A DNA stretch of 64,000 nt from contig JAVUNC010000006.1 of the NCBI GenBank assembly GCA_032173965.1, positions 38,411,870 through 38,475,869 on the forward strand, written 5' to 3'. Every line of letters begins with the position of its first letter. Position 1 is the stretch's first letter. Made by a program: the position numbers and the translations under genes. The DNA comes from Sitta carolinensis (lineage: Eukaryota > Chordata > Aves > Passeriformes > Sittidae). Under the pieces are notes generated by a model. It was not told where the DNA came from. It was given only the letters and a program-made list of their open reading frames with translations, and did not search any database. Of the stretch, positions 51,449 through 63,845 are shown one piece after another.

Positions 51449-54400
51449 GTTACTGGAAACAATGCAACATTGTACTTACTGACATATTTACCAAAAACAG
51501 AGAAAGCAAGTGTTCAAATAGCAAAATAAATACTATTATATATAGCTCTAAGCCATCTGGGATCCTTCCTACAATATTCCCTCCTTACCCAAACAGGTGC
51601 CATTCCTGCACTTAATGAAGTCAAATTAAGATTTTCCAGAGAACTTCAATGTCTCAAGATGAGACACTGCTTTTCAGTTGAAACTTCCTTAAAGCAAATC
51701 AAAAGGGTAAATGTCTATCACATCTTCACCTTTTTGCTATGTACTGCATTTTTAGCATGCAAATAAAATTCACTGCATCTTCCACCCCTTCAAGTTCCAG
51801 ATACGCAAGCCACAAAATGATCGAACCTACAGTCTTTGTTTGATCCAAAACCTATTGAGATCAAAAGCTTTGAAACAGGACCTTTAATGTTTGGAATAGA
51901 TTTCAAAGAAGCCTCTAATTAAATTTATTCCTTTTTATATTTTTATTTTTCATGATGGAGTTAAGGTATAATGGGACAAAGACTTGAAAAACTCTGATGT
52001 GAACCACATTGATATACAGAAGGGTACAAGGAATCTTTTTGGGTTTATCTCCTATTATCTGTTTGTATTCCCTTCACCTTTAAGTTGCATCCACCAAAAT
52101 AGGATTTTAGCCAGAGGGTTACAGCTGCTCAGGATATCCTCTGTGCTCAGATCTCATTTAATTGTATATTATTAACCGTTCCCTGGAGAACACATTTAAT
52201 AGATGATGAACATGTTTCATGAACAAACTTTCTCCTAAGTGCTGTGAGATTTGAAAGCCCTCACAGAGAGCAATGATCTGTGTAACTTCATATTCCGTGG
52301 GGAACACCACTGCTCTGTTTGAACTCTCAGTGGGAGAAATGGAGCCCACCATTGGAGAAGAAATTCTAATTCTAAAAGTACATTAATGGGTAGAATGAGC
52401 ACTCATGTTGCATTGAAATATATTACACTTGTTTGCTTGGTGCTAAACATTCCAGTTCTTCAGAGAAATCAAAATATACCTCTGTTGTACCTTGACCATT
52501 TTCTGCTTTTTCCCTTTTAGCTTCCAAGCCTGTAGCTTCTCCACATGTATAAAATGAGGTGAGGACACAAAGCCTGGAAATAGGCATTAACTGAAGAGAA
52601 GCAGATGTTGTGGTCACAGGTGTCTGTCAGATGTAACTGTCTAGTAACCAGAGGAGAGGACAATGAAGGGGGAAATCTCTAACAGAGAAAAGCTTGACAG
52701 CAGGTAAAGCACAGGAGACATAACTGAGGTTATAATCAAGACACAAGCAACCTCCTCCTGCCATGTTCATGCAATGTTTATTTCAGTAACATCTTGATCC
52801 ATTTACAGATGGACAAAAAATATTATCTATAGCTAAACACATGGTGAAGGATCCAGGGAAAAAAAAGGATTGCCTCTAAACCTGTTCAAGTGCACAGCAC
52901 CAGCATCCTGAACCACAGCAGTTTTCAAACATACTCATATAATTAATCAGATTATGAGAAACTTAATCTTTTTAAGAAAGCCTATCAACACAATATTAAG
53001 AGGGAAAAAACATACTTCAAAGCAAATATCATAACCTAAAGATGTATATGTTTTCGTAAACTTTTCTTCTAGATTGTCTTTGTGCCTTACACTTACACTG
53101 AAGTCTGTAACACACGTCCATTTACCTGGAAATAAGGTAAATTTGATCAAATTAGACAGACGGTTTAATGAATTAGTTGCAGAACAAAAAAAAAAAACAG
53201 AGGGGGAATTATGCCCACAGCAATCCAGGCAAGTACTCGTTACAGCCAAGCAGCATCACAAGTTTCTAGCTCTCTCATTGCAATCAGGAAGCTATAAATA
53301 AATACTTCTTCCCATTCCACTGTTGTAAGATCTTTTTCAATCAAGGAATATTCTAGAAAAGCTGGATATTCTGAAGTTGCTACTTCTGACCTTCTGCATT
53401 TCTTCCTTTTTTTACGCTGTTTTCAAAGAAACACAGATGCAAATAATACAAACTGACTTGGAAAACAAAACAGACTTGGAAACCTTAAAGGACCTTCTGA
53501 TGCAGCCAACTGTGTAAAAGGCAATAGTGTTTCTCTCAGATCTATGTTTATCTTGTTTTAATGAAGTGGATAGCACCCCCTTTTACACATTGTTTTCTAT
53601 CTATATATTTTTATCCAAGTAGGAGAATCTAGAATCACTTGAAAATTCATTAACACTGACATTTAGACAACACAAAGCCATTTCAATTCAATTAAACAAA
53701 CACAGTGTGTTAACCTTCAGCAAAAGAAGTAGCCGTTCATTTTTATAGGCTGCCGTAAACAGATTTCTGAGCTTCAAAGCCAAGATCAATAAAGCTTCTG
53801 CAAACAATAATAATCTCACACAGACTCCATCGACAGCTGCTCAGAAAATATAGGCTGATTCTAAAGGTCTTGGTGACTGTGCTTTCTCAGTCTTTTCCTC
53901 TTGCTCTGAACATAAGAGTGCAAATGCCAAGACCTTAGTGCATTCCTACAGAGCAGACATTAAAAGGAGCTGCTTCCTTCTTTAGCAAGAAAGTCTTCCC
54001 ATTGGGAGAAAACCTTGGGACAACAGTGAACCCATGTGTTGCACAACTACCTAAATGCTGATGAGACATATTATGCTATAAGACACTATTTCCATAAAGC
54101 AGGTGAGAGACAGATGAAGCCTTAAGCCTGCCTCTTCATTGTTTAGATCAGGGCTATTAGCTTAACACCAACAGAAAACTTCCACTCATCCACAGAAGAG
54201 GCACAATTCAGGGGCCAGCTCTGTCAACAGTGACTTGCTTTCTTTCCTATAATCTCATAATGCAAAGCAACAGAGGACAAGTCAGAATAGTATTCTGAAT
54301 AGTAGCTTCTGCATTCCTTAGTCTGCTAAAGCTGCCAATGCAAAGGCCAGTCTTATGTTTTTATCTACTCCAGTAAACATTTTACTTCTTCCTACTTAAC

Positions 54401-54486
54401 ATCCCCAGAATCTTCTTGACTGCCTGTTTAAGGGACTGCCTGAGTGCAGGGATTTGTTTGTGTTTGTGTTTAGTTGTTGGCTGGCA

Positions 54487-54501
54487 TTTTTTTTTTTTTT
54501 T
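54487..54501 (+). repeat. Poly-T tract (15)
   Basis: T run following CTGGCA and continuing as TAATTTTCTTTTAATG. If it is a retroposon tail, the element would lie on the minus strand, but none is recognised. Confidence 0.88.
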
Positions 54502-57463
54502 AATTTTCTTTTAATGAGGTGTGTTGTTTGGTTGGGTATTTTTGAACAGTTCTTTGGAGCAAAAACTGTATCTTCTACAGTAATGCCATATTTCAAGCCC
54601 ACTGATACCTGATAGCCAGCAAATACAGAAGCAGCGCTGCGTTTTATCAAGTGCAGTTATTATCACAATAGTCAACAGAGGGAACTTAAATAATTGGCTG
54701 ATCAAGAAACACAAAATGTAAAGAGGTAGATGGCAAATCATATCTTTGCTCTTCTAGGTACATTAGGAATCTTGCAGACACATCTCTAAAATTAATATTT
54801 AAATATGAGATGCAATATCAGTGGAGTTACATAATCACATATGGCCAGCATTAGAATTATGCCTTTACTGTGGCATAAACTTAGATCCTTATAATGTTTT
54901 TCCTTCTTTCTCAGCAAACTCCCAGTGATGTAAGGAGAAGGGATAAATACAGAATGAGTACAGAAATTTGGAGACTTCCTCCTATCTTCTCTCATAAGTC
55001 AGTGGAGGACTGAAGTGAGAACTCATAATGTGATAGCTCAGAGATCAGGTCAGTGGATTAGGCTGCTTGAGAACTACTGAAAAGTCTTATCTCTGAATAG
55101 AAGATTAAGGCTTAATTTTTTTGTGGTCAATATAAGGGTTTTGGAGGGCTTATGTAACTCCACAATGGTTGGTTCAACTATTGCATTAAAAAAAGAGAAG
55201 TGCATCTCTTCCCTTTAGAATACTTCCCTACAACACTACAGTTTCGTAATATATGAAAAGGAAGCTGCCACACATCAGACACTATACACCAACAAGGCAC
55301 ATTACATATATTTCATTCTTTCAGAGCTTAGGACCTCACAGATTGTCTGATGTGATGAGATAAATTATAATTTAACCACAAACACCAGAGATATCAAAAG
55401 AACTTATAGGATGCTTAGATTATATTAAGAACAGAAGACAGAAGACAAGCATTCCCATAGATGGCCAGCTATCAAAGCCATGGTTTAGTTGTAATTTTAG
55501 GCTACTCTCACTAAGTTTCAAAGTCAATATTTTCACAGTCACTCATTTAATTTGCTGAAAATTAGAACAGGATTGGACCTTCTGGGGTATTTAGTAAACA
55601 GGTATATGACACCATACTGGCAAATAAGTAGTGTCCTAATCCATATGTACAATTTATTAACCCTTGATGCACATATGACATTTTGCTGAACATCTACGAT
55701 TTGCAGATGAGGTGGTTCTGGTGCTTACTGGATGCCTCTGATTTGTATTTACTGTATTTCTCCACTAGAGTGCCAACAAATTAATTTTCTATTCATTGAC
55801 TTCTCATCCAAAGGAATCCTCAGCAACCCAGCATGACTGAAGCAATAAAATAAAATCCAAGTAATAAGTCTGGTGGGGTATATTCCCATTTAAGTTGATT
55901 CCCAAATCACCTTGACAGATGGTAAGAGAAACTAGTTCATGGGCTACAGCAAAGCAATTAATTTAGGTCTTCTAAGTAGAAGTCTGCACAGTCTATAACA
56001 ACAATTTTTCCTTCCTTTCGCTACTGCAAACTAGTGCCAGATTTACAATATGCCATTTCCAATGAAGTTTATAAGGAATACAAAGTACTCTGGGCATCAG
56101 CACTGTTAGGAAGTGGGTGCTACTCTGCCCAGTTGGCAGAATTATTTCTGCTTTCAAGGGCATTTGGTAACATTAGCTACATTCATTTTGAAAGCAATTG
56201 TGCTTCTGCTAGTAAACACCATTTGTATCACTGCATAAGAGGTTGCAATGTATTGCGGTGGATTTGCAAGTCTACTTGGTTCTGTCCTCTCCTGCTCTTA
56301 CCCCTCAATTTATGAATGAAATCTACCTTTTGCTATGAATGCCTCTTTGGAGGCAAAGTGAATACACAGAAATTCAGCAAAAGAACTGTGAGGAGGCACT
56401 GGTGCAACTTAAGGGAATGAAAAGGAAACAGGTCAGGGTTACACAAAGCATCTGAGCCCTACGGCAGAGGGCTCTCACTGCTGAATTCAGTCTATCTGCA
56501 GAAACTCATTGTCTACTCATATGGAAAAAATAAGCTTACTTTTTCCAAAGGCAGCAGTTCATCACACCCCCAACTTCAGAAGTTATAGGTTTACTCAGAT
56601 GAAGTCAGATAACAGGTACTTCATTTATATCACGCTTGGCTAAACGAGGAAACTTTTGGTGGGAAAGAGCATCCTTTGTACCTCTCAGCACTAAAGATAC
56701 TAACTGACCGTTCAACTTGAGAGCTCATGTAGCTGTTATTTTACTTTCTATCTCACACACCTTGCCTTGTAAAAACACCATGATTTGACCCTTGAGCTCA
56801 AACGGATAATATAGACTATGTTCCTATATCAGCATCTTCACACCCATATTAACACGAATAGCTGAATGAAACCTATACTTCAGTAACAAATCAAGTAGAA
56901 CTCATCTCCCCTCTCATCACATAATTTTATGTCAAAGATGAGTCTAATCCTCATGAATCAGAGAATCTACTTCCTTGAGGCATTCAGTTACTTGAGTCAT
57001 CCTTCAAGCTTATCAGCAACGTGACCAAAATACCAGCAAAAAAAGCCTCACAACTGCACACACGCATGTCATGGGATGGGTTGGCCCTGGCTGGAAAGCA
57101 GGAACCCACCAAAGCCACTGGGTCACTCCCCTCCTCAGCTGGACAGGAAGAGAAAATACAAGGAAAGGTTTGTGAGTCAAGATAAGGACAGGGAGAGATC
57201 ACTTGCCATTACTGTCATGGGCAAAACAAACAGACCGAAGTTGCAGAAATTCATTTATTACTAATTAAATCAGAGTAAGGTAATGATAAATAAAATAAAA
57301 TCTTAAAAATACCTCCCCCCTTCCACAAACTTTCTCCCAGGCTCAACTGCACCCCCATTTTTCTCTACCTTCTCCCCACATGCAGTGAAGTGAAGTGGAT
57401 TAGGTCATCATGCACTCTCTCCCACTGTTTCCTCACACTCTTCCCCTGGTTCTGTGTGGGGTC

Positions 57464-57469
57464 CCCTCC
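57464..57469 (+). repeat. Target-site duplication, left copy
   Basis: CCCTCC, repeated exactly at 57765-57770 on the other side of the nested LTR. Confidence 0.85.
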
Positions 57470-57764
57470 TGTTGTCCTTGAAAATAAGCCTTCTGATTTG
57501 TTTTAGTATAGTGGAGTCACTTCTCATGAATTGTAAGGTAAACAAGAATCATATTTGCATTCCTTTGTAAAAGATATCACCTGATGGGCTTCTCAAGGGA
57601 CCAATGGAGATGGAGAGGTGGGAACTTCTCTGTCCAATCTCTGGTCACTGTCCAGAAACTTATATATACGAGGTCAACAATAAACGAGAGACTTCTTTTC
57701 TTCTTCTTTGCTTGAACACCTGTTGTGTGTGTTGCTGTGTGTTTCTATCTGTGTCACAGTAACA
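57470..57764 (+). mobile_element. Nested solo LTR (295 bases) with 6-base target duplication
   Basis: The insert begins TGTTGTCC and ends AGTAACA (TG...CA termini). It is flanked on both sides by CCCTCC (57464-57469 and 57765-57770). Removing the insert and one CCCTCC leaves the outer LTR continuous in the form expected for its family. Internal signals in the plus direction are CCAAT at 57634-57638, TATATATA at 57661-57668 and AATAAA at 57679-57684. A T/C-rich and then GT-rich end follows. A short distance from TATA to AATAAA with a 6-base duplication fits the beta/alpha-like (ERVK) class. No internal genes are present, so the provirus has recombined out. Confidence 0.85.
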
Positions 57765-57770
57765 CCCTCC
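57765..57770 (+). repeat. Target-site duplication, right copy
   Basis: CCCTCC, an exact match to 57464-57469. Confidence 0.85.
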
Positions 57771-58128
57771 CATGGAAGACAAACCTCCACAAACTTCTTG
57801 CACAGCCCCTTCCCATCGGCTACAGCTGTTCACAAGCTGATGCAGAATGGGACCATTCCATGGGGTACAGTCTGCTCCAGTGTGGTTCATTTATAAGGTC
57901 AGAAGTCCTGCCAGCAAATCTGCTCCAGTATGGGCTCCTCTTCATGGAGACCCAAGTCCTACCAGGAACCTTCTCCAGCACAAACTTCCCACAGGGTCAC
58001 AGTCTTTTGGGCACACACACACCTGGTTCCACTATGTGTTCCTCCATGGACTGCAGGAGGATTTCTGCTCCACTTGGACCTTCATGGGCTGGTTTCAAAT
58101 GTGACAGTGGAATAACAATATACCTACA

Positions 58129-58682
58129 CGTCCTGGTTTCAGATGAGACAGAATTCAGTTTCTTCCTAGTAGCTGGAACAGTGCTGCGTTTTGGATTTAC
58201 TACAAGAATAATATTTATAACACAATGATGCTTTTAGTTGTTGCTCAGTAGCACTTACCCTAGGTCCAGGACTTCTCAGTTTTCCCACTTTCTGCTGGTG
58301 AGCAAGTGCACAAGAAGCCAGGAGGGAGCAGCTGACCACAACCAGCCAAAGGGATGTTCCATAGCAGAGAATGTCATACCCAGTTTATAAACTGGAGGGA
58401 TTTGGCTGGGCATCAGTCAGTGATTGGTGAGCAATGGTATTATGCATTACTTGTATTTCTTGAGTTTTATTCCTCTTTCAACTTTTGTTGTCTCCCTTTT
58501 TATCATTATTATTATGATTATTATTATTATGTTTAACTTAATCTCAATACTTAAACTGTTCTTATGTCAATCCATGGGTTCTACTTTTTTTCCACAATTC
58601 TCCTCCTCATCCACTCAGGAGGGCAGGGACTGAGACAGCAGCTGCATTGTACTTAGTTGCTGACTGAGGTTAAACCACAACA
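58129..58682 (+). mobile_element. Endogenous retroviral solo LTR (same family as 9466-10065)
   Basis: Starts with GTCCTGGTTTCAGATGAGACA (first base C where the family has T) and ends GAGGTTAAACCACAACA. In order it contains CTTCCTAGTAGCTGGAACAGTGCTG, TTAGTTGTTGCTCAGTAGCACTTACCC and GTGCACAAGAAGCCAGG. A TATA box sits inside a 16-base palindrome CCAGTTTATAAACTGG (58380-58395). An ATTATT-rich tract (58503-58530) precedes the end. This is a very common songbird ERV LTR structure in plus orientation. No internal retroviral genes flank it. Flanks CTACA and CATAT show no obvious target duplication. Confidence 0.85.
58380..58395. promoter_or_regulatory. TATA box within a palindrome in the LTR
   Basis: CCAGTTTATAAACTGG is its own reverse complement and contains TTATAAA at the expected promoter position of this LTR family. 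Whether it still drives transcription is unknown. Confidence 0.6.
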
Positions 58683-61600
58683 CATATAAATAACAATTAC
58701 ATCATCACTTTTCAGAGGCAAAGTGTTTCTATTCTCCCCTCATGGAACACTGCTGTATTAAACCCTACAGTTCTAATCTGGCTGTATTGGAAATATTAGC
58801 ATAGTTTAGGGGGAGTAAAATGAGTTCACTAAACAGAAACTGCATTATTTGTTTTGGGGACAGCAAAAGGAACACACAAGGGCTCCCTTTTAAATACCTG
58901 CTGTCACTTTGCCTATGCTCCATACAAACCAAATACACAGAGTTAACATCCTGATAAACAGTTTATGCTAAATTAGGATCTAACAGTGAAGGCTATGTTA
59001 CTATACAGAAGTTCCCACATTTGGTCAGAAAATGTAACCCAGGGCTTTCTTCTTACCATCCCATGCACTTTGCTAAAGAAAAGGATAGACCATTGTTTAT
59101 CACATGGTATAAAAGATATGAAAAATTCTATAATTTAACCATGTTGGTAACAGCTGTTCCTATTCCCCACTGGCATTCACATCACCAGCATTTAATGGAT
59201 ACAGTTAATGATGCTTCTGTTCAAAATAAAAAGCGACCAAGACAGCAAGAATGATAATCATAAAGCGTTCTAGATTTCAGCACAGAAATCAAAATCTGAA
59301 AATCCAATTCCCTTTTTCTATCTTTACTTTCAAAAGCACACATGCAAGATACTGATGGCAAAATAAAAGTGGCACCACACTTCATGATCAATCACTTTTT
59401 CCTTTTTCAACTACTCAATTACAATTTTCATTCGTGGGAAGTAAAAGTACAGCAAACAGATGACAAAGTACAGTCCTTCCTAGTACTATGGTGCAGCCCC
59501 AGGACATCACAATTACATGCTTTATCATAAGGCAAGCATCAAAGGCAAGCAAATACACTTGTCCAGTGGTACTACTCAGAGCAGATTTGTGCTGGCTACA
59601 GCAAGTAGTTATCAGGGACAGTCAAATACACCAAAAGTGGAAAAGGCACGTTCTCAGAAGGGAATATGGTGTAGAAAGAGTGATAGACTGTTACAAAGAT
59701 ACACAAAGAAAACCAGGAAGAATAGAGGCTGATGGAAGTGAAGGGTGAAGAGTTGAGAGAAAGCAACAAGATCTATAGTTAATTGTATCTACATATAAGA
59801 CAGGTAAATTAAAAGTTTTAGAAGACATGAAGACACATACATTAATGTAATAGACCGAGAAAATGTTCTTTTCAGCAGCACCTGCCTGTCCTTCCAAAGA
59901 AGAAACATGCTTTGATCTGACTTCACCAAAATCCTAATAGAACCAGAAAGAGCTCTAGAAATATAGTTGTAAAAGTCCTGCATAAAAGAAAAAGTCATGG
60001 TCAAAGCACTCAGCCACAGTACTTTGACATGCTTTAATACCTCTTGGAAAAAAAAAAATCAACCAAACAAAAAAAACACAAACACTCCACAAAATCCACC
60101 AACTATTAGGTGGGCAAAGTCACTTCATTGGGTTGTCACTAAGAGGCTGTGTTACCTTTTATAATCTTTGCTCATGCTGAATATGCTTTCTTGAGCTGCT
60201 GCCCGACTGTGAAGCAGAGAGCATGGGCTGGAGGTCATTCATTTAATTGTCTTGTCAACTGGAACTTCTTTAGGACAAACCCCAAGGGCTATCTCCCTAA
60301 AGCTCTCACCAAAAGCAATGGACCAGACTTTTTGAGCACCAACAGTGACTACAGCAAATTAAAAGAAAATCTGCTCAGAAAATCAGACTTGAAGAAAAAG
60401 ATTAAGTTAGAATTCAGTTATTCCAGCTGCTTGGTTCATCCATCCCTTATCAACTTGCTTGTAGGTTAATCAATACCTAGATAGCAAATGATTTCATACA
60501 CACAGTGACCTTGCAAAATATTCCAATGACAAATTCAACCAGGCACAACAATAAGACTGTTTGCTACAGAGGCTGTGAATAGTGGGAGTGAAATTAATAT
60601 TGGAGCCAAAACAGTACATTTTTCACTGATGCTGAGTAAAATATATCAGCAACATATCTGCTTTCCACACTCTTTATGGTGAGATGGGGTGAGGGTTTAC
60701 ATTTCTGCCCCCTGTTCTTTTCTCCATTGTGCTGACACAGGCACTTGGAGTGAACCAAAACAAAAACTGTTTTCTTGAATTATTTTTCTGGATCAGTGAA
60801 CTGGTTCCTCTCACAAACTTGCACATTCAACACCACCCAGGCAATAGCAATAACAGTGGAAATGTTTAACTTGACATAACTACCAAGATCTCAACGCAGC
60901 CCAACAAGTAAAGTAGACAGTATCAAATACTAATTCATTAAACAGTCATTACTCTACTATTTTCAAACAATACACAAAAAACACTATGAAAATGTAACCT
61001 ACCATGTGATAACCTCATTGACCAACTGCTCTCAGATCACAAGCAACCAGAAAAGGAATATAAAACCCCCTGCATCTCATCTTTCCCTCACCTTTTTATC
61101 ATTAATAAATTTAAAAATAGAAAAAAATTGAGATTACTATTCTCTATAGACTTGCTTCTATACTTCCCATTTACTGTTCTATGTACCTCTCAAGTACTGA
61201 AGAGTAGAACAGAAAATGGTTTCATTTGGATTGTTTTCCTCTTTAATGATGATGTCATTTTTAAAATACGTTAGAGAAGTACTGACCCATCAGACACCTT
61301 GAGTTTCAACAAGCATTAAAGTACATGAGTTCAACTGGTGACACTTGCTTTCCCACATTCCTCTTCAGCTGTTGTTTAGCCCACTTGTACATTGCTAACA
61401 CAGCATTTCGTTTCTTTTCCACCTCTCAAGTGGTGTGTCTGAGAGGACAGTATTCCCAACAGAGATACCAGAGCACCATCTGTACCATTCTCTACACAGT
61501 TTCATCTCACTGAAAGGTAAAGCAACCAAGTAGCCTCTTACTCAGCGCACAAGATCTGCCCAAGTGATCACAGCCTCTGGTATTTCAGCCTGGGTGCACA

Positions 61601-61849
61601 CAGTACTTTTAAACTACAGCTCAGCTTCCACTTAAGAAAAATATGCCATTAGAGAAGCAGACAGGGACAGAAAGCTTAATTTTGCTTTACTGGCAGAAAC
61701 CACAGGTAGAAAACTCCACATGGTTACAAAGATCTAGGCATCATAATTCCCAGTGGTCACAGCTGAAATTGTTCAAACAACAGTTATCAGCACTTCAAAC
61801 TTCATTAGGGAATACAGTTCTGTCTCTGCAGCTGGCAAGAGTATGAAAT
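58683..61849. other. Intron without recognised features
   Basis: AT-rich. A-rich tracts lie at 60048-60080. Overlapping plus frames at 59488-59748 and 59517-59732 are not recognised as any protein. Confidence 0.5.
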
Positions 61850-62075
61850 TATATTGTGTTTGCCTTGGCAAGGTTTTGGCTAGAGGGGTGGCTTCTGTGA
61901 GAAGATGCCAGTAGTTTCATAGGAGTTGAGTCTGGTTTGGCCATCAAAACAGTTGGTGAGTGATCTCTTCCTGCCCTTATCTCTCAACCTATAAACCCTT
62001 TGTTGCAGCTTTTCCCCCCTGTCTAGCTGAGGATGGGGGAGTGAGTGCAGCATGGTAGGCCAAGGAAGGAAAGAA
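61850..62075 (+). mobile_element. Internally deleted LTR of the 14.35 kb / 57.07 kb family
   Basis: It begins TATTGTGTTTGCCTTGGCAAGGTTTTGGCTAGAGGGGTGGCTTCTGTGAGAAG, the 5' terminus of the long songbird LTR (the same terminus seen reversed at 15136). After about 120 bases it jumps to the 3' region: GTGATCTCTTCCTGCCCTTATCTC, then GCTTTTCCCCCCTGTCTAGCTGAGGATGGGGGAGTG. The middle several hundred bases are absent. The right boundary is uncertain by about 20 bases. Confidence 0.75.
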
Positions 62076-62589
62076 TAGCCAGCTCTCATCTTCCCACTGA
62101 TTCCTTGAATCTGCCCAGGAATGATCCTCTACCTGCAAAGCCTCTCCCTCCAGAAGGGGAGTAGGCAGGAGGGCCCTGGCTGTAAGATTCTAGCAGTGAG
62201 CAGCCTGTTAAATTTCTTTGCCATGAGCCACCATCACTATTTTGTCACTTCCATCATTAAAGGTGTTCAGTTTGCCTACGCCAATCCTTTCATAGCCTTC
62301 TGCTAAGGGAAACATTGTGCACAAAGATATAAAGAAAACAGTAAAAAGCGAGAAATGAGAGACTCACTGCAGTTAAGGATTCAAAGCTGATGAAGTAGAG
62401 GGGTTTAGGTTATTTTTAAACATTGATGCAGTACTGTAATGTGCTAAAACCTTAAAAGCCAGCATCACAAGACACTCTGCCTTGGATTCTGCTATAAAGC
62501 ACTTGCAGCACACCAGTCCATGTGTCAATAATTGAGCTTCAGGGTTTTTTTCTTCTTTTTCATTTTTTTCCTTAAATAGTATACTGATA

Positions 62590-62800
62590 TTCAAACAAGA
62601 ATATTAATTACTTCATTGAATAGAGTGTCCTAGGGCTTTTTATCTCCTGTTCAGCGTATTATGATGTACCACATGGATTAGACTGCACCAGCTGCTAATT
62701 TTTTTAAACAGTGTTCACTCAAACCTTTTGTATGTGTGCTATTATGCAGGAATTGTCAGGTCAATTAGGACTAGTGCAGCCAAAGCTCAAAAAGTGGTTA
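62590..62800. other. Candidate conserved non-coding element
   Basis: Contains clustered motif-like words (TATTAATTACTTCATTGAATAG, CAGCTGCTAATTTTTTTAAACAG, TATTATGCAGGAATTGTCAGGTCAATTAGG) and no recognisable repeat. The suggestion is by appearance only. Confidence 0.25.
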
Positions 62801-63399
62801 TTTCATTACTGTAGGGATAAAGCTGAATAAAGAACATAGGAGATGCAATAATGTTAAGAAAGAAGAAAATTCTTCTAATGACTGGACCAATATTACTTCA
62901 TGGTCAGAAAAAAAGTTGTAAATAGTTCACAGTCCTGTATGCTTTTCTATATGACCTTGAGTCAGTTCTCACAATTCTCACCAGGGATCTGAGATCCTCG
63001 GCTAAGAGGTATTAGAACCATGCAAAATTAGGGCCCATATCAGAAACACCTGCCCTCTCCTGTTTTTTTTAAAATGCAGGTGACACAGTCTGTGTCTTCA
63101 GTGAGATACTAAAACCTGCCTAGCACAGCCCTTCCACACTCACTTACACCTCCCTCTCCTTAGGTTCCTTATTTAGCACCCTCAAATACACACAGAGTGA
63201 CCCACAGCTGGAAAATTTCAAGTGGCAAAGACATCCCAGAGATTTAAGACTTAGCAGTGAATGGATATTTATTAAGTACATGGAGCAGACACAGAGTGGC
63301 ATTGGTTAGTCAGATTTCACACTTCCCTGCTCCTCCTCCAGAGTTACTTTAAAGACAATAAACTTTATAATGAAGTATTGATAACATCTTCCCATTTAG

Positions 63400-63845
63400 G
63401 CTAACAGGCTTATCACGCACTCCACCACTGAATATGCTGTTTTAATTAGCAAGATGGATCTCAGAGCTGATATGTTCTGTTGTGCTATAATTTCTGCCTT
63501 TACAGTAATTTTCTCCTGTTTTTCACAGTATAATGTGCTATAAATCCTACTTAGGCTGCCTCACTGGCCTGTTGCTGCTCGAAGTCGATCTTTCAGGCCC
63601 TCTGTTTCCATGACAACTTTTTGCCATCCTCCCATTTGCAGGATTATCCTACAGCCCCCTGGGGAGACTGTTTCCAGTCTGGATGCTCCACACTCATGGG
63701 CTCCCAAATCTGGAGTTCCATTCAGCCCCCTCTGTGCCTCCAGCAGATTTGATCTGCCCAGCCTTGTAATGCTGTCTGTGCCTGCAGTTGCACCCAGGGA
63801 ACTGGGCAACCAATCCTCTTTCTCCCTCTGGAACAGGGCTGCCTA
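63400..63845. other. Candidate regulatory element with X-box-like site
   Basis: A less AT-rich interval at the right edge with dense motif-like words. The most specific is GTTTCCATGACAAC at 63604-63617, close to the RFX X-box form GTTGCCATGGCAAC. Opposing 82- and 78-residue open frames (63561-63809 minus, 63610-63846 plus) overlap and have no recognised domain. It does not match the NRXN3 beta first exon. Confidence 0.35.

Larger units (their letters stand above)
47483..57066. other. Intron without recognised genes
   Basis: AT-rich, with poly-A at 51433-51448 (16) and poly-T at 54487-54501 (15). A possible conserved element lies at 53725-53850. Open frames are all shorter than about 110 residues and unrecognised. 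Confidence 0.5.
57067..58095 (-). mobile_element. Old endogenous retroviral LTR, interrupted and 5'-truncated
   Basis: The low end (TGTCATGGGATGGGTTGGCCCTGG) matches the reverse of the 3' terminus of a long songbird ERV LTR that I recognise. It continues with CACTCCCCTCCTCAGCTGGACAGG, GAGATCACTTGCCATTACTGTCATGGGC, an ATTTATTACTAATTAAATCAGAGTAAGG block, then several CTCCA...TGGG units with spacing of 40-60 bases. The copy is split: 57067-57469 and 57765-58095 are its two parts, and the middle is a younger LTR. The part that should carry the 5' end of the LTR is missing, replaced by a plus-strand LTR from 58129. It is related to the copies at 14350-15136 and 61850. Confidence 0.8.

Noticed and set aside
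57725..58228. 167-residue plus-strand open frame, the longest in the window
   Set aside because: It crosses the junctions of three different LTRs, so it cannot be an ancestral coding sequence.
59488..59748. Overlapping 86- and 71-residue plus frames
   Set aside because: Two frames are open over the same stretch with no recognisable protein. This is a chance lack of stops.
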